Part shown: positions 1-5,271 of the stretch, one piece after another
Numbering within the stretch: the stretch's first letter is position 1
Layout of the letters: each line of letters begins with the position of its first letter
DNA from: Acidobacteriota bacterium
Lineage (GTDB): Bacteria > Acidobacteriota > Blastocatellia > Pyrinomonadales > Pyrinomonadaceae
Reading direction: 5' to 3'
Length of the DNA: 10,387 bases
Assembly (NCBI GenBank): GCA_029777145.1
Contig: JAKOSS010000181.1
Location: 1-10,387, forward strand
Notes under the pieces: generated by a model
Told to the model about the DNA's origin: nothing
Seen by the model: only the letters and a program-made list of their open reading frames with translations
Databases searched by the model: none
Position numbers and translations under genes: made by a program

Positions 1-1
1 C

Positions 2-1096
2 GTCGAGCAGTATTCCGGCGCGAAGCTCGAGCACCTCACGCACTATTCGATCGACCCGCACACGACCGCCGGCAATTGCGAGAACTTTACCGGCGTCGCG
101 CAGATCCCGATCGGATTCGCCGGACCGCTGAAGGTCAACGGTGAGTTCGCGACCGGCGAATATCTGATCCCGCTGGCGACGACCGAAGGCACGCTGATCG
201 CCTCGTACAACCGCGGCATCAAGGTGCTGAACCTTTCCGGCGGTGTCAAGACTACCGTCGTCTCAGACGCGATGCAGCGCGCGCCGGTGTTCGTTTTCGA
301 AGACGCGCGCGCCGGGCGAAAGTTCGTCTCGTGGGTACTCGAGAACATCGGCAAGATCAAAGAAGAGGCCGAAGCGACGTCGTCCGTTGCGAAGCTCAAG
401 TACATCGATCCGTACACGTCGAACAAGTTCGTTTATCTCCGCTTCAACTACACGACAGGCGACGCCGCGGGACAGAATATGGTCGGCCGCGCGACTTTCG
501 CCGCCTGCAGCTGGATCATCGACCACTACGAAGGGATCAAGCATTTTTATCTGGAATCGAATTTTGCGACCGACAAAAAGGCGTCGCAGGTAAACGTCAT
601 GCGGACCCGCGGAAAGCGCGTCACCGCCGAATGCACGATCCCGCGCAACGTCCTGATCGAGCACATGCGCGTCGAACCGGAATCGCTCGTTTATCACTCG
701 GGCGTCGCAAACGTCGGATCATTCATGTCGGGCGCGAACAACAACGGCGCGCATTCGGCGAACGGCATCACGGCGATGTTCATCGCGACCGGCCAGGACG
801 TCGCGAATGTCTCGGAATCTTCGGCGGGAATAATTTACTCGGAAATGACGGCAGAAAAGGATCTGTACATCTCGATCACGATCCCGTCGCTGATCGTCGC
901 GACGCACGGCGGCGGAACGGGCCTCGCGACGCAGCGCGAATGCCTCGACGTGCTCGGCTGCGTCGGCCGCGGAACCGTCAATAAATTCGCCGAGATCGTC
1001 GCCGGAGTCGTGCTCGCGGGCGAGATCTCTTTGGGATCCGCGATCTCAAGCTCCGACTGGGTTTCGAGCCACGAAAAATACGGAAGAAACCGGTGA
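2..1096 (+). CDS. hmgA: Hydroxymethylglutaryl-CoA reductase, class I-like (5' end outside window)
   Basis: Reduces HMG-CoA to mevalonate with two NAD(P)H, the committed step of the mevalonate route to isoprenoids. The frame is open from base 2 to TGA at 1094-1096, so the N-terminus is cut by the window; 364 residues are visible. Family motifs in order: ENFTGVAQIPIGFAGPL (substrate-binding start of the catalytic domain), TTEGTL with the catalytic Glu at visible residue 62, GDAAGQNM, TDKK with the catalytic Lys near 192-193, ATGQDVANV with the catalytic Asp at 266, the THGGGTGL nucleotide-site glycine motif, and the C-terminal SSHEKYGRN with the catalytic His at 357. All four catalytic residues are therefore present. 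The DLYISITIPS and QRECLDVLG segments and the C-terminal His resemble class I (archaeal/eukaryotic type) more than class II. No membrane anchor is seen in the visible part. It is convergent with the ATP-grasp gene; no other mevalonate gene is in view. Confidence 0.95.
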   Translation, partial: VEQYSGAKLEHLTHYSIDPHTTAGNCENFTGVAQIPIGFAGPLKVNGEFATGEYLIPLATTEGTLIASYNRGIKVLNLSGGVKTTVVSDAMQRAPVFVFEDARAGRKFVSWVLENIGKIKEEAEATSSVAKLKYIDPYTSNKFVYLRFNYTTGDAAGQNMVGRATFAACSWIIDHYEGIKHFYLESNFATDKKASQVNVMRTRGKRVTAECTIPRNVLIEHMRVEPESLVYHSGVANVGSFMSGANNNGAHSANGITAMFIATGQDVANVSESSAGIIYSEMTAEKDLYISITIPSLIVATHGGGTGLATQRECLDVLGCVGRGTVNKFAEIVAGVVLAGEISLGSAISSSDWVSSHEKYGRNR

Positions 1097-1100
1097 ACAA

Positions 1101-1165
1101 GTAAAAGGTAAAAAAGGAAAAGGGAAAAACTGTCGTCAGGACTCTTTGCCCTTTTTGCCTTTTCC
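1101..1165 (+). repeat. Purine-rich heptamer run and imperfect hairpin after the HMG-CoA reductase gene
   Basis: Five bases after the stop codon, four consecutive 7-mers follow a loose pattern: GTAAAAG, GTAAAAA, AGGAAAA, GGGAAAA (1101-1128). The purine arm 1116-1129 is nearly complementary to the pyrimidine arm 1152-1165 (one mismatch), with about 22 bases between, so the transcript could fold into a long A/U-rich hairpin. There is no following T-tract, so it is not a standard intrinsic terminator, although it lies between convergent genes where termination is expected. Confidence 0.55.
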
Positions 1166-1194
1166 ACCCGCTCACGCAGGCGGTACTGACATCG
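1164..1194. repeat. REP-like palindrome, copy 1
   Basis: The element reads CCACCCGC-TCAC-GCAGGCGG followed by TACTGACATCG. The two 8-base arms are complementary except at two positions. The same element with the same tail recurs at 1208, 2412 and 6719. Its length, hairpin form and position between genes match bacterial REP elements; the mobilising transposase family (RAYT) is not in this window. Confidence 0.7.
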
Positions 1195-1207
1195 TTTTGC
1201 ACTTTGT

Positions 1208-1234
1208 CCACCCGCTCACGCGGGTGGTACTGAC
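1208..1234. repeat. REP-like palindrome, copy 2 (perfect hairpin, overlaps a gene end)
   Basis: CCACCCGC-TCAC-GCGGGTGG is a perfect 8-bp stem with a 4-base loop, followed by TACTGAC. It lies 44 bp from copy 1 in the same orientation. The ATP-grasp gene (minus strand) ends inside it: its last residues SVPPA and its TGA stop at 1216-1218 are read from this element, so it probably inserted at, or replaced, the original 3' end of that gene. The stem could also help stop convergent transcription. Confidence 0.75.
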
Positions 1235-2019
1235 TTAGCTTCTTCCCACGCTCTGATGATGCGATCGGCGACCATCGCGGGCGCGCCGGGGATTCCCATC
1301 AGGCTCCCGAAACTCCCGACATCGACAACGTACGGCCTGCCTTGACTGATCACGATATCGAGCCCGAACAACTTGAGTTTCAGTACATTAGCACAATTGC
1401 GGACGATCCCGTCCAACAAAACCGACCCGTTGAAAGGTTCGCTCATTTTGTTTCGACGGTCACTTTCAGACCAGCGGCGTTTGGTCACGAAGATCCGGCC
1501 GTCGAGATAATAGGCCTTGACGAACCGATCGTTCTCGTCGGGTTCACAGTAGCGCTGAACCATCAGGAATTCGCTGAATTTTGTATCCGACAGGTCCTCC
1601 GGCGTGCGGATGATCTTGATGCCGTCGCTCCGCGCGCCGTCAAACGGTTTCGCGATCAACGGATATTGAGCAAGGATCGGGAGCAATCTCTCGGGATCCG
1701 TCGTCGTAAAGGTTTCAGGAACCGGGACGCCGCCGGCGTGAAGGACTTGCGAGACCGCGACCTTGTGTTTGACGAGCGCGACCGCCGGATACGGATTCAG
1801 TGTCCTCGCGCCCGCCGCATGCAGCGCGCCCGCGAGGCCCAGACCCAAATGTCCGACCGATTTGAGCACGTACAGATCGTCCTCGACCCTAATCTTCGAA
1901 AGTTCGATCAACTCATTTTCGGGACAGATGATCCGCACCGTCGCGCCGCGCGCCGCGAGTTCATCGGCCATCGCGGAGGTAACAGCTGTCACTTTGCTGG
2001 CAATGACGGCGATCTTCAT
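1216..2019 (-). CDS. ATP-grasp family ligase/kinase-like protein
   Basis: A 267-residue protein resembling the RimK / inositol-phosphate 5/6-kinase-like branch of the ATP-grasp superfamily, which forms acyl-phosphate or phosphate transfers with ATP and Mg. A beta-alpha-beta pre-ATP-grasp region opens the chain (MKIAVIASKV, then VRIICPENEL). NPYPAVALVKHK (75-86) and PLIAKPFDGARSDG (120-133) supply the expected ATP-contacting lysines, K124 being the clear one. The C-terminal part has FGLDIVI (218-224) and VVDVGSFGSLMGIPGAP (231-247). In relatives the last motif usually reads DVNxFPGxxGVPGA; here the metal-binding Asn is Gly, which is unusual. I chose ATG at 2019 because the upstream in-frame TTG at 2064 lies in CTTGAAT-type repeat sequence and would add a tail with no family match. 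The C-terminal SVPPA is encoded by a REP-like element. Substrate unknown; it stands alone, about 600 bp downstream of the next minus-strand gene. Confidence 0.85.
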   Translation of the reverse strand: MKIAVIASKVTAVTSAMADELAARGATVRIICPENELIELSKIRVEDDLYVLKSVGHLGLGLAGALHAAGARTLNPYPAVALVKHKVAVSQVLHAGGVPVPETFTTTDPERLLPILAQYPLIAKPFDGARSDGIKIIRTPEDLSDTKFSEFLMVQRYCEPDENDRFVKAYYLDGRIFVTKRRWSESDRRNKMSEPFNGSVLLDGIVRNCANVLKLKLFGLDIVISQGRPYVVDVGSFGSLMGIPGAPAMVADRIIRAWEEAKSVPPA

Positions 2020-2230
2020 GCGGTTTTGTCGGTCAGGATAGTCGAATTTCCATTCAAGATTCAAAATTCAATGATGAATGTTGTGACGGAACCCTTGAAT
2101 TTTGTAGGTACACGCGCCATTTACCGGGCGACACGCAACGAATAATCAATGCGACCGCGAATTTCGCGAGCGGACGCCAATTCGTTGGATAATTCGACGA
2201 AGGAATTGCGATACTTCATGATCGCGAAAC

Positions 2231-2276
2231 TATCCGCTCGCAGTTCTCCGTTTTCAGCTATTCCGAAAACGTCAGC
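2231..2276. repeat. 46-bp direct repeat, copy A
   Basis: It starts TATCCGCTCGCAGTTCTCCG and continues through a TTTTCAGCTATTCC core. Copy B lies at 2355-2400 with the same order of bases and only a few mismatches. Read on the minus strand, the left part contains the heptamer series AACGGAG, AACTGCG, AGCGGAT, so it belongs to the 7-bp repeat class seen elsewhere in the window. Each copy is followed by a GC-rich palindrome. Confidence 0.75.
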
Positions 2277-2354
2277 CCGCGGCGGGCGGATAGTCGGAAA
2301 TCGCGAACGCACGGCGATGATGTCGTCTGGGCGCTAATCGGGCGCACGAAAAGA

Positions 2355-2400
2355 TATCCGTTCGCAGTTCTCCGTTTTCAGCTATTCCGGAAAATTCAGC
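2355..2400. repeat. 46-bp direct repeat, copy B
   Basis: Partner of copy A at 2231-2276, 124 bp away in the same orientation. It is followed at 2412 by REP-like copy 3, which suggests that the two parts were duplicated together and the REP after copy A later decayed. Confidence 0.75.
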
Positions 2401-2411
2401 ACATCGTCGGT

Positions 2412-2440
2412 CCGCCCGTTGACGCAGGCGGTACCGACAT
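2412..2440. repeat. REP-like palindrome, copy 3
   Basis: CCGCCCGT-TGAC-GCAGGCGG followed by TACCGACAT. Compared with copy 1, the third base of the left arm changed from A to G, which restores pairing with C on the right arm. A change that improves the stem suggests the hairpin is what is maintained. Confidence 0.7.
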
Positions 2441-2444
2441 TTCC

Positions 2445-2564
2445 GATTTGCGATTTGCGATTTGCGATCGCGATTCAAAATCTTGAACTTTTCGAATCTT
2501 GAATATCTTGAATCTGCCGGTCGCTACCGCTCTTCCGATTTGCGATTTTAGATTTGCGATTTTC
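2445..2564. repeat. GATTTGC heptamer arrays
   Basis: GATTTGC is repeated three times without interruption at 2445-2465. A second run at 2537-2564 reads GATTTGC, GATTTTA, GATTTGC, GATTTTC, each exactly 7 bp. The sequence between holds TCTTGAAT repeats and a CCGGTCGCTACCGCT fragment at 2518-2532 of the second palindrome family (see 6604). Confidence 0.85.
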
Positions 2565-2619
2565 GATTGGGTTTTTGATTATGACCACTGCTCACAGTTC
2601 ACTGACCACCGACTTCGGC

Positions 2620-2934
2620 TTACGGCTCAATAAGATTTAGCGCCGATTCGAATTCTCCCGTTTCGATCAGATCCTCCAGCACTTGCCAAATTCGCTCGCG
2701 GGTCATCTCATCGATCAGAATCAGATCGCTCGCCCAAAAATATTTGCCGCCGAGGCACTCACCGGTTTCGGCATTTTTCGAACTTAATGTCACGATATTG
2801 CGGAAAGTGAAGAAAGTCGCGACCCACCTGGTTCCGTCGTAAAGTTCAGCTACGACATCGGTATTGTCGTCCAAACGGTCCCATCCATCCTCCCACTGCT
2901 CAGCTTCAATCCAGAGCGACTTGATTCTGCGCAT
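2620..2934 (-). CDS. Conserved-looking small soluble protein, function unknown (third gene of cassette)
   Basis: A 104-residue acidic protein (MRRIKSLWIEAEQWEDGWDR...), rich in Trp, Asp and Glu, with no signal peptide or membrane segment. The middle DNTDVVAELYDGTRWVATFFTF looks like a run of beta strands, followed by ECLGGKYFWASDLILIDEM and a C-terminal helix. I recognise the pattern as that of an uncharacterised bacterial family but cannot name a Pfam entry. ATG at 2934 was chosen because AGAGGTG lies about 8 bases upstream; the in-frame GTG at 2943 would sit on that ribosome-binding site. It overlaps the preceding gene by 29 bp, implying translational coupling. TAA is followed within 12 bases by GTGAGCA-like heptamers. 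An immunity or antitoxin-like role is conceivable from the cassette layout but is pure inference. Confidence 0.8.
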   Translation of the reverse strand: MRRIKSLWIEAEQWEDGWDRLDDNTDVVAELYDGTRWVATFFTFRNIVTLSSKNAETGECLGGKYFWASDLILIDEMTRERIWQVLEDLIETGEFESALNLIEP

Positions 2935-3250
2935 CCCTTCCACCTCTTCGGAACACCTCGAGAATTCGCCTCACTTCGTCGACGGAAACAAAAATGAACT
3001 TGGACCATTCGTCCTCGCACCGGTGCGGGTAACCAAGCAAGTTTCGGAGTGAATTTTTTATTGCCAGTTGAACGTCTTCGGCTGACTCGTTCGGCGGTGG
3101 CCACGACTCAAGGATTTGTTCGACTTTCGTCCGCTCCAAACCGAAAAGGGTGATGAATTCCCACTCTGGAAAAAAGGGACCTTCAACAGTTGCGCGTAAA
3201 CACTGTCTAATCACATCGCGCTCACATTCGTTCATATCAGCCAACAGCAT
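2906..3250 (-). CDS. Small soluble protein, function unknown (second gene of cassette)
   Basis: A protein of 114 residues from ATG at 3250, or 109 from ATG at 3235 (MNECERDVIRQ...). Both are in frame; 3250 has a GGGG stretch 6 bases upstream, while 3235 gives a more typical N-terminus. The TTG at 3262 is unlikely. Visible features: a predicted N-terminal helix, EGPFFPEWEFITLFGLER (a conserved-looking aromatic core), WPPPNESAEDVQLAIKNSL, NLLGYPHR, and a C-terminal SVDEVRRILEVFRR helix. It is cytoplasmic by composition. The start lies 13 bp after the end of the frame-shifted first gene and the end overlaps the third, so the three are almost certainly co-transcribed. No biochemical function is assigned. 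Confidence 0.8.
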   Translation of the reverse strand: MLLADMNECERDVIRQCLRATVEGPFFPEWEFITLFGLERTKVEQILESWPPPNESAEDVQLAIKNSLRNLLGYPHRCEDEWSKFIFVSVDEVRRILEVFRRGGRDAQNQVALD

Positions 3251-3263
3251 TGAAAACCCCAAT

Positions 3264-3628
3264 CTAATCCGAATAGTTGAGAGCCACGTCTTCCCCGAGC
3301 GCGAGGTCGCGAACGGCCTCTTCGGACGTTACCTGATACTCAGAAAACGTCAACTCGTCACCGCTGTTCAGTTTCCCGTCATTGCCCGCGTGCGCGAGGA
3401 TACGACCTTGCGGATGCCTGCAAAAACTTGAACCGCTGGTTCGTCATCAACGGTCAGCGAACCGCCGTCGTCGCCTTCATCTCGTCGGCCGAACTCCTCG
3501 CCTTTGATCGCAGCGGTTTCGAAGTCGTCGGCTTCGATCAGATACACGTTTTCCCACACCGTGAACCGGTCCTGAACACCGCTTTTCAACTTGAAGTACA
3601 TAATCGCATGCGCAGCAAACCAAGCCAT
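3264..3628 (-). CDS. DUF4288-like small protein, split by a -1 frame change (first gene of cassette)
   Basis: The first frame runs from ATG 3628 (MAWFAAHAIMYFKLKSGVQD...) for 86 residues to TGA at 3368-3370. A continuation in the -1 frame gives 35 more residues (LNSGDELTFSEYQVTSEEAV...) to TAG at 3264-3266. N-terminal MAWFAAHAIMYFKLK, WENVYLIEADD, EGDDGG and VFAGIRKV, then DELTFSEYQVTSEEAVRDL, are in the order expected of one protein of about 120 residues, so the gene is continuous except for one frame change. The heptamer G GGA AAC lies at 3371-3377 (minus) directly before the first TGA, a classical -1 slippery pattern. Alternatives are a real 1-base deletion (pseudogene) or a sequencing error. 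A good ribosome-binding site lies upstream. The DUF4288 resemblance is tentative; function unknown. Confidence 0.75.
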
Positions 3629-3633
3629 TCACT

Positions 3634-3642
3634 CACCTCTCT
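3634..3642 (-). promoter_or_regulatory. Ribosome binding site of the three-gene cassette
   Basis: AGAGAGGTG on the minus strand, 5 bases before ATG 3628. It fixes the start of the first cassette gene at MAWFAAH and supports this being a translated gene despite the internal frame change. Confidence 0.7.
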
Positions 3643-3682
3643 TGTCGAGCCAGCCAACTGCGGACCGGTCTGCTATCGATCG

Positions 3683-3696
3683 CCGCGTAAACGCGG
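3683..3696. repeat. Small perfect hairpin downstream of the membrane-protein gene
   Basis: CCGCGT-AA-ACGCGG is a perfect inverted repeat 22 bp downstream of the 3719 stop codon on the minus strand, adjoining a GGAGTTT/GGAGTTC heptamer pair (3695-3708). There is no T-tract on either side, so it is more likely a relic of a REP-type element than a complete terminator. Confidence 0.5.
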
Positions 3697-3718
3697 AACT
3701 CCAAACTCCGGCCACTGC

Positions 3719-4228
3719 TCACTCCTTACTGCTCGCGGACGCAAGTCGTGTCGTTCCGCGCGCCGCAAACAGGTAGAAGCCGAAGGTCACGAGCACCATC
3801 AGCGGGCCGCGTACCCATACTCCCCAAAGGTAAAACGAATTCGCTGCCGCCTCGATCTCAGCAATTGGCCGCGTCAGAACATCCTCGGCCAGAACGATAC
3901 GTATATTTGGATAAACCACAAAAAACGTCAACAGTTCGCTGCCGAGAAGTATCAGCGTCCCGATGATCAATGCCCAGCGAACCTTACTTCGATGCCAGCT
4001 CACGATCGCCGCCAATATCGAAACGATCAACAGCAGCGGAACGAAAAACTGAAAGAAATCTCCGGGGTTGCGGACCGCGACAAATGCGCGCGTCTTCACC
4101 AGCGAATCGGGCATATTGTGAAACCAGTTCGGGAGATACACCATGATCTCCAACGTTGCCCCACCGAGCACCAATCCCGCGATCGAAAAGGTCATCCATG
4201 TCAGGATCTCACTCAATTTGTCTCTCAT
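3719..4228 (-). CDS. Four-helix integral membrane protein, DUF1772/anthrone oxygenase-like
   Basis: A 169-residue inner-membrane protein with four hydrophobic segments at about 11-32, 59-78, 84-106 and 139-157. Between helices 1 and 2 is MVYLPNWFHNMPDSLVKTRAF with FFQFFVP, and after helix 3 FFVVYPNIR; a polar loop with ANSFYLWGVWVRGP precedes helix 4. The spacing and the PNW / FxVVYPxN signatures resemble the DUF1772 (anthrone oxygenase-like) family, which mostly has no proven function. The start is firm: AAAGGAGG lies 7 bases before ATG 4228. The last residues SSKE and the TGA stop are read from a GCAGTAA/GGAGTGA/GCAGTGG heptamer run, so the C-terminal tail is repeat-derived. It is separated by repeat-bearing gaps from both neighbours and probably monocistronic. 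Confidence 0.85.
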   Translation of the reverse strand: MRDKLSEILTWMTFSIAGLVLGGATLEIMVYLPNWFHNMPDSLVKTRAFVAVRNPGDFFQFFVPLLLIVSILAAIVSWHRSKVRWALIIGTLILLGSELLTFFVVYPNIRIVLAEDVLTRPIAEIEAAANSFYLWGVWVRGPLMVLVTFGFYLFAARGTTRLASASSKE

Positions 4229-4235
4229 GTCTTAT

Positions 4236-4243
4236 CCTCCTTT
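4236..4243 (-). promoter_or_regulatory. Strong Shine-Dalgarno for the membrane-protein gene
   Basis: AAAGGAGG on the minus strand, 7 bases before ATG 4228. It is the strongest ribosome binding site in the window and decides the start of the gene. Confidence 0.85.
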
Positions 4244-4479
4244 GATGCGCCGCCGCGAACCGCCATCCGCGGAAAGCGTCTGGTTTGAACAAATTATTGA
4301 TTTCATGAGGGATCTTGGCCCAGACAATTGGATCTGAACACGTCTGGGACGGAACTGCGTTGATGCCGGACATTCTATCACAGTATCGAGGTGCCTTTTT
4401 CCAATGCAGGCAAGAGACAACGACGCTCAATTTGCGATTTCAGATATTTGCGATTGAGTTTGTTGACTCTGTTCACTGC
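4244..4479. other. Intergenic region upstream of the membrane-protein gene
   Basis: No supported gene. It contains an inverted repeat CCCAGAC (4319-4325) / GTCTGGG (4342-4348) with a 16-base spacer about 90 bp upstream of the membrane-protein start, which could be an operator, and GTCTGGTTTGAAC (4278-4290) that partly echoes its right half. At the cupin side lie a TTTGCGATT fragment (4433-4455) and GTGAGCA-type heptamers (4465-4490). Confidence 0.4.
4319..4348. promoter_or_regulatory. Possible operator: CCCAGAC-N16-GTCTGGG inverted repeat
   Basis: Perfect 7-base arms with a 16-base spacer in an otherwise low-repeat stretch upstream of the DUF1772-like gene. Position and symmetry suit a dimeric regulator site, but no regulator gene is present and a 7-base arm can arise by chance. 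Confidence 0.25.
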
Positions 4480-4830
4480 TCACGGCTCACGGCTCGCATC
4501 TGCGATGTCGGTCACCTGGATCATCAGCGCGGTCATGCCGGAGTCGCTGCCTTTTGAATGCATCTCGTCGCGATCGAAAATGACGCCCTCGCCGGATTCG
4601 AGATCAACTTTCCGTCCGTCCGATCCGGCCGCCCAGCCGGAACCCTCGATCACGAGCAACAATTGTGCAAAGCCAGTCGGGTGCTCTCCGATCTCTCCCC
4701 CCGCCTCGAACCGGACCAAGTGCATATGCACATCGCCGTTTCCGATCGCAAACTCACGACTCGCGGCACGCACGCTGTCGAACAATGTGATCGGATCGCA
4801 AGGAGTTCTCTTGAGGTCAATGAAACGCAT
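4480..4830 (-). CDS. Small single-domain cupin protein
   Basis: A 116-residue protein with one cupin (RmlC-like) beta barrel. Motif 1 spans about 44-66 (GGEIGEHPTGFAQLLLVIEG) with His50. Motif 2 spans about 78-95 (ESGEGVIFDRDEMHSKGS) with His91 and the usual GxGxxF... turn. Many cupins bind a metal through two His and a Glu of motif 1 plus a His of motif 2; here motif 1 carries only one His, so metal binding is possible but incomplete. Such proteins range from sugar epimerases and dioxygenases to small-molecule sensors, and no substrate can be given. The start ATG 4830 has only a loose GGGCGGG upstream. The stop TGA and the last residues SREP lie within GAGCCGT/GAGCCGT/GAGCAGT heptamers, so the C-terminal tail is repeat-derived. 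Confidence 0.85.
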   Translation of the reverse strand: MRFIDLKRTPCDPITLFDSVRAASREFAIGNGDVHMHLVRFEAGGEIGEHPTGFAQLLLVIEGSGWAAGSDGRKVDLESGEGVIFDRDEMHSKGSDSGMTALMIQVTDIADASREP

Positions 4831-4852
4831 GATTACGAATTCGGCCCGCCCT

Positions 4853-5195
4853 TCCGATTTGCGATTTTAGATTTGCGATTTGCGATTCGGTCTTTGATCC
4901 GGCCCACGGCTTTCGGTTACATTTGCCGGTCGTTACCGATTTGCGATTTTAGATTTGCGATTTGCGAATGTTGTTAATCCACCGCTCATCCCTCAGCCCA
5001 CCCGGTCGCTAACGATTTGCGATTTTAGATTTGCGATTTGCGATTGTTGTAAATCCACCGCTCATCCTTCATCCCTCAACCCACCCGGTCGCTAACGATT
5101 TGCGATTTTAGATTTGCGATTGTGGTAAATCCACCGCTCATCCTTCATCCTTCATCCTTCAAACGACCCGGTCGCTACCGCTCCCGGTTCTGACT
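4853..5195. repeat. Compound tandem repeat block with 83-bp units
   Basis: A roughly 83-bp module is repeated head to tail: 4924-4999 (76 bp), 5000-5082 (83 bp) and 5083-5165 (83 bp), with a partial unit at 4853-4923 and the start of another at 5166. Each full unit has, in order: a CCGGTCGCTAACG palindrome start, GATTTGC/GATTTTA heptamers, a (A)AATCCACCGCTCAT link, and CATCCTT heptamers. Unit 5083 has one GATTTGC fewer and one CATCCTT more than unit 5000, so both remain 83 bp. 83 is not a multiple of 3 and no open frame spans the block; it is non-coding. The last partial unit continues as the CCGGTCGCTACCGCTCCCGG element also found at 6604. Confidence 0.9.
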
Positions 5196-5197
5196 GC

Positions 5198-5271
5198 CGA
5201 CCACTCACCACCGACCACTCACCACCGACCACTGCTCACCTCACTGCTCACTGCTCACTGCTCACTGCTCA
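5198..5271. repeat. Heptamer array ending at the methyltransferase stop codon
   Basis: Two 14-bp units CGACCACTCACCAC (5198-5211, 5212-5225) and a half unit are followed by TGCTCAC repeats (5233-5239 and 5244-5271). On the minus strand this reads TGAGCAG repeated, starting with the TGA stop codon of the methyltransferase gene. Because the period is 7, TGA occurs in all three frames within three units. Confidence 0.9.

Larger units (their letters stand above)
2020..2619. other. 600-bp intergenic region made largely of repeats
   Basis: I see no supported gene here. Short ORFs on both strands run through repeats and have no family-like features. Contents in order: CTTGAAT/TTCAAAATTCA low-complexity sequence (2049-2075); a near-perfect palindrome CGCGAA-T-TTCGCG close to 2157; a 46-bp direct repeat (2231-2276 and 2355-2400); GCCCGCGGCGGGC at 2275-2287, possibly a degenerate REP; REP-like copy 3 (2412-2440); GATTTGC heptamer arrays (2445-2465 and 2537-2564); TCTTGAAT repeats (2480-2515); and GTGAGCA-type heptamers (2584-2606). 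A promoter for the ATP-grasp gene must lie near its left end, but no convincing -35/-10 pair was found. Confidence 0.6.

Noticed and set aside
263..697. 144-codon minus-strand open frame opposite HMG-CoA reductase
   Set aside because: Antisense shadow of a gene with all catalytic motifs in place.
1101..1165. Intrinsic terminator of the HMG-CoA reductase gene
   Set aside because: The stem is A/U-rich and imperfect with a loop of over 20 bases and no T-tract directly after it; kept only as a repeat/hairpin.
1342..2145. 267-codon plus-strand open frame opposite the ATP-grasp gene
   Set aside because: It is antisense to a gene with clear ATP-grasp motifs; its translation is Arg/Asp-rich with no fold-like pattern, as expected of the complementary frame in GC-rich coding DNA.
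2121..2312. 63-codon minus-strand open frame with an ENGELRADSF segment, considered as a fragment of a small helical-bundle protein
   Set aside because: The matching segment recurs at 2355-2400 in another ORF because it is a DNA repeat; no ribosome-binding site and no family motif.
3428..4288. 286-codon plus-strand open frame across the cassette and membrane-protein region
   Set aside because: It spans two unrelated minus-strand genes and the gap between them, has low-complexity Arg/His/Gln composition, and no ribosome-binding site.
4232..4420. 62-codon minus-strand open frame upstream of the membrane-protein gene
   Set aside because: Composition is random-looking, it has no ribosome-binding site, and it ends over the Shine-Dalgarno of the next gene.
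4853..5271. CRISPR array
   Set aside because: Units are 83 bp and consist of short heptamers throughout; there are no unique spacers of constant length between identical 25-40 bp repeats and no cas genes.
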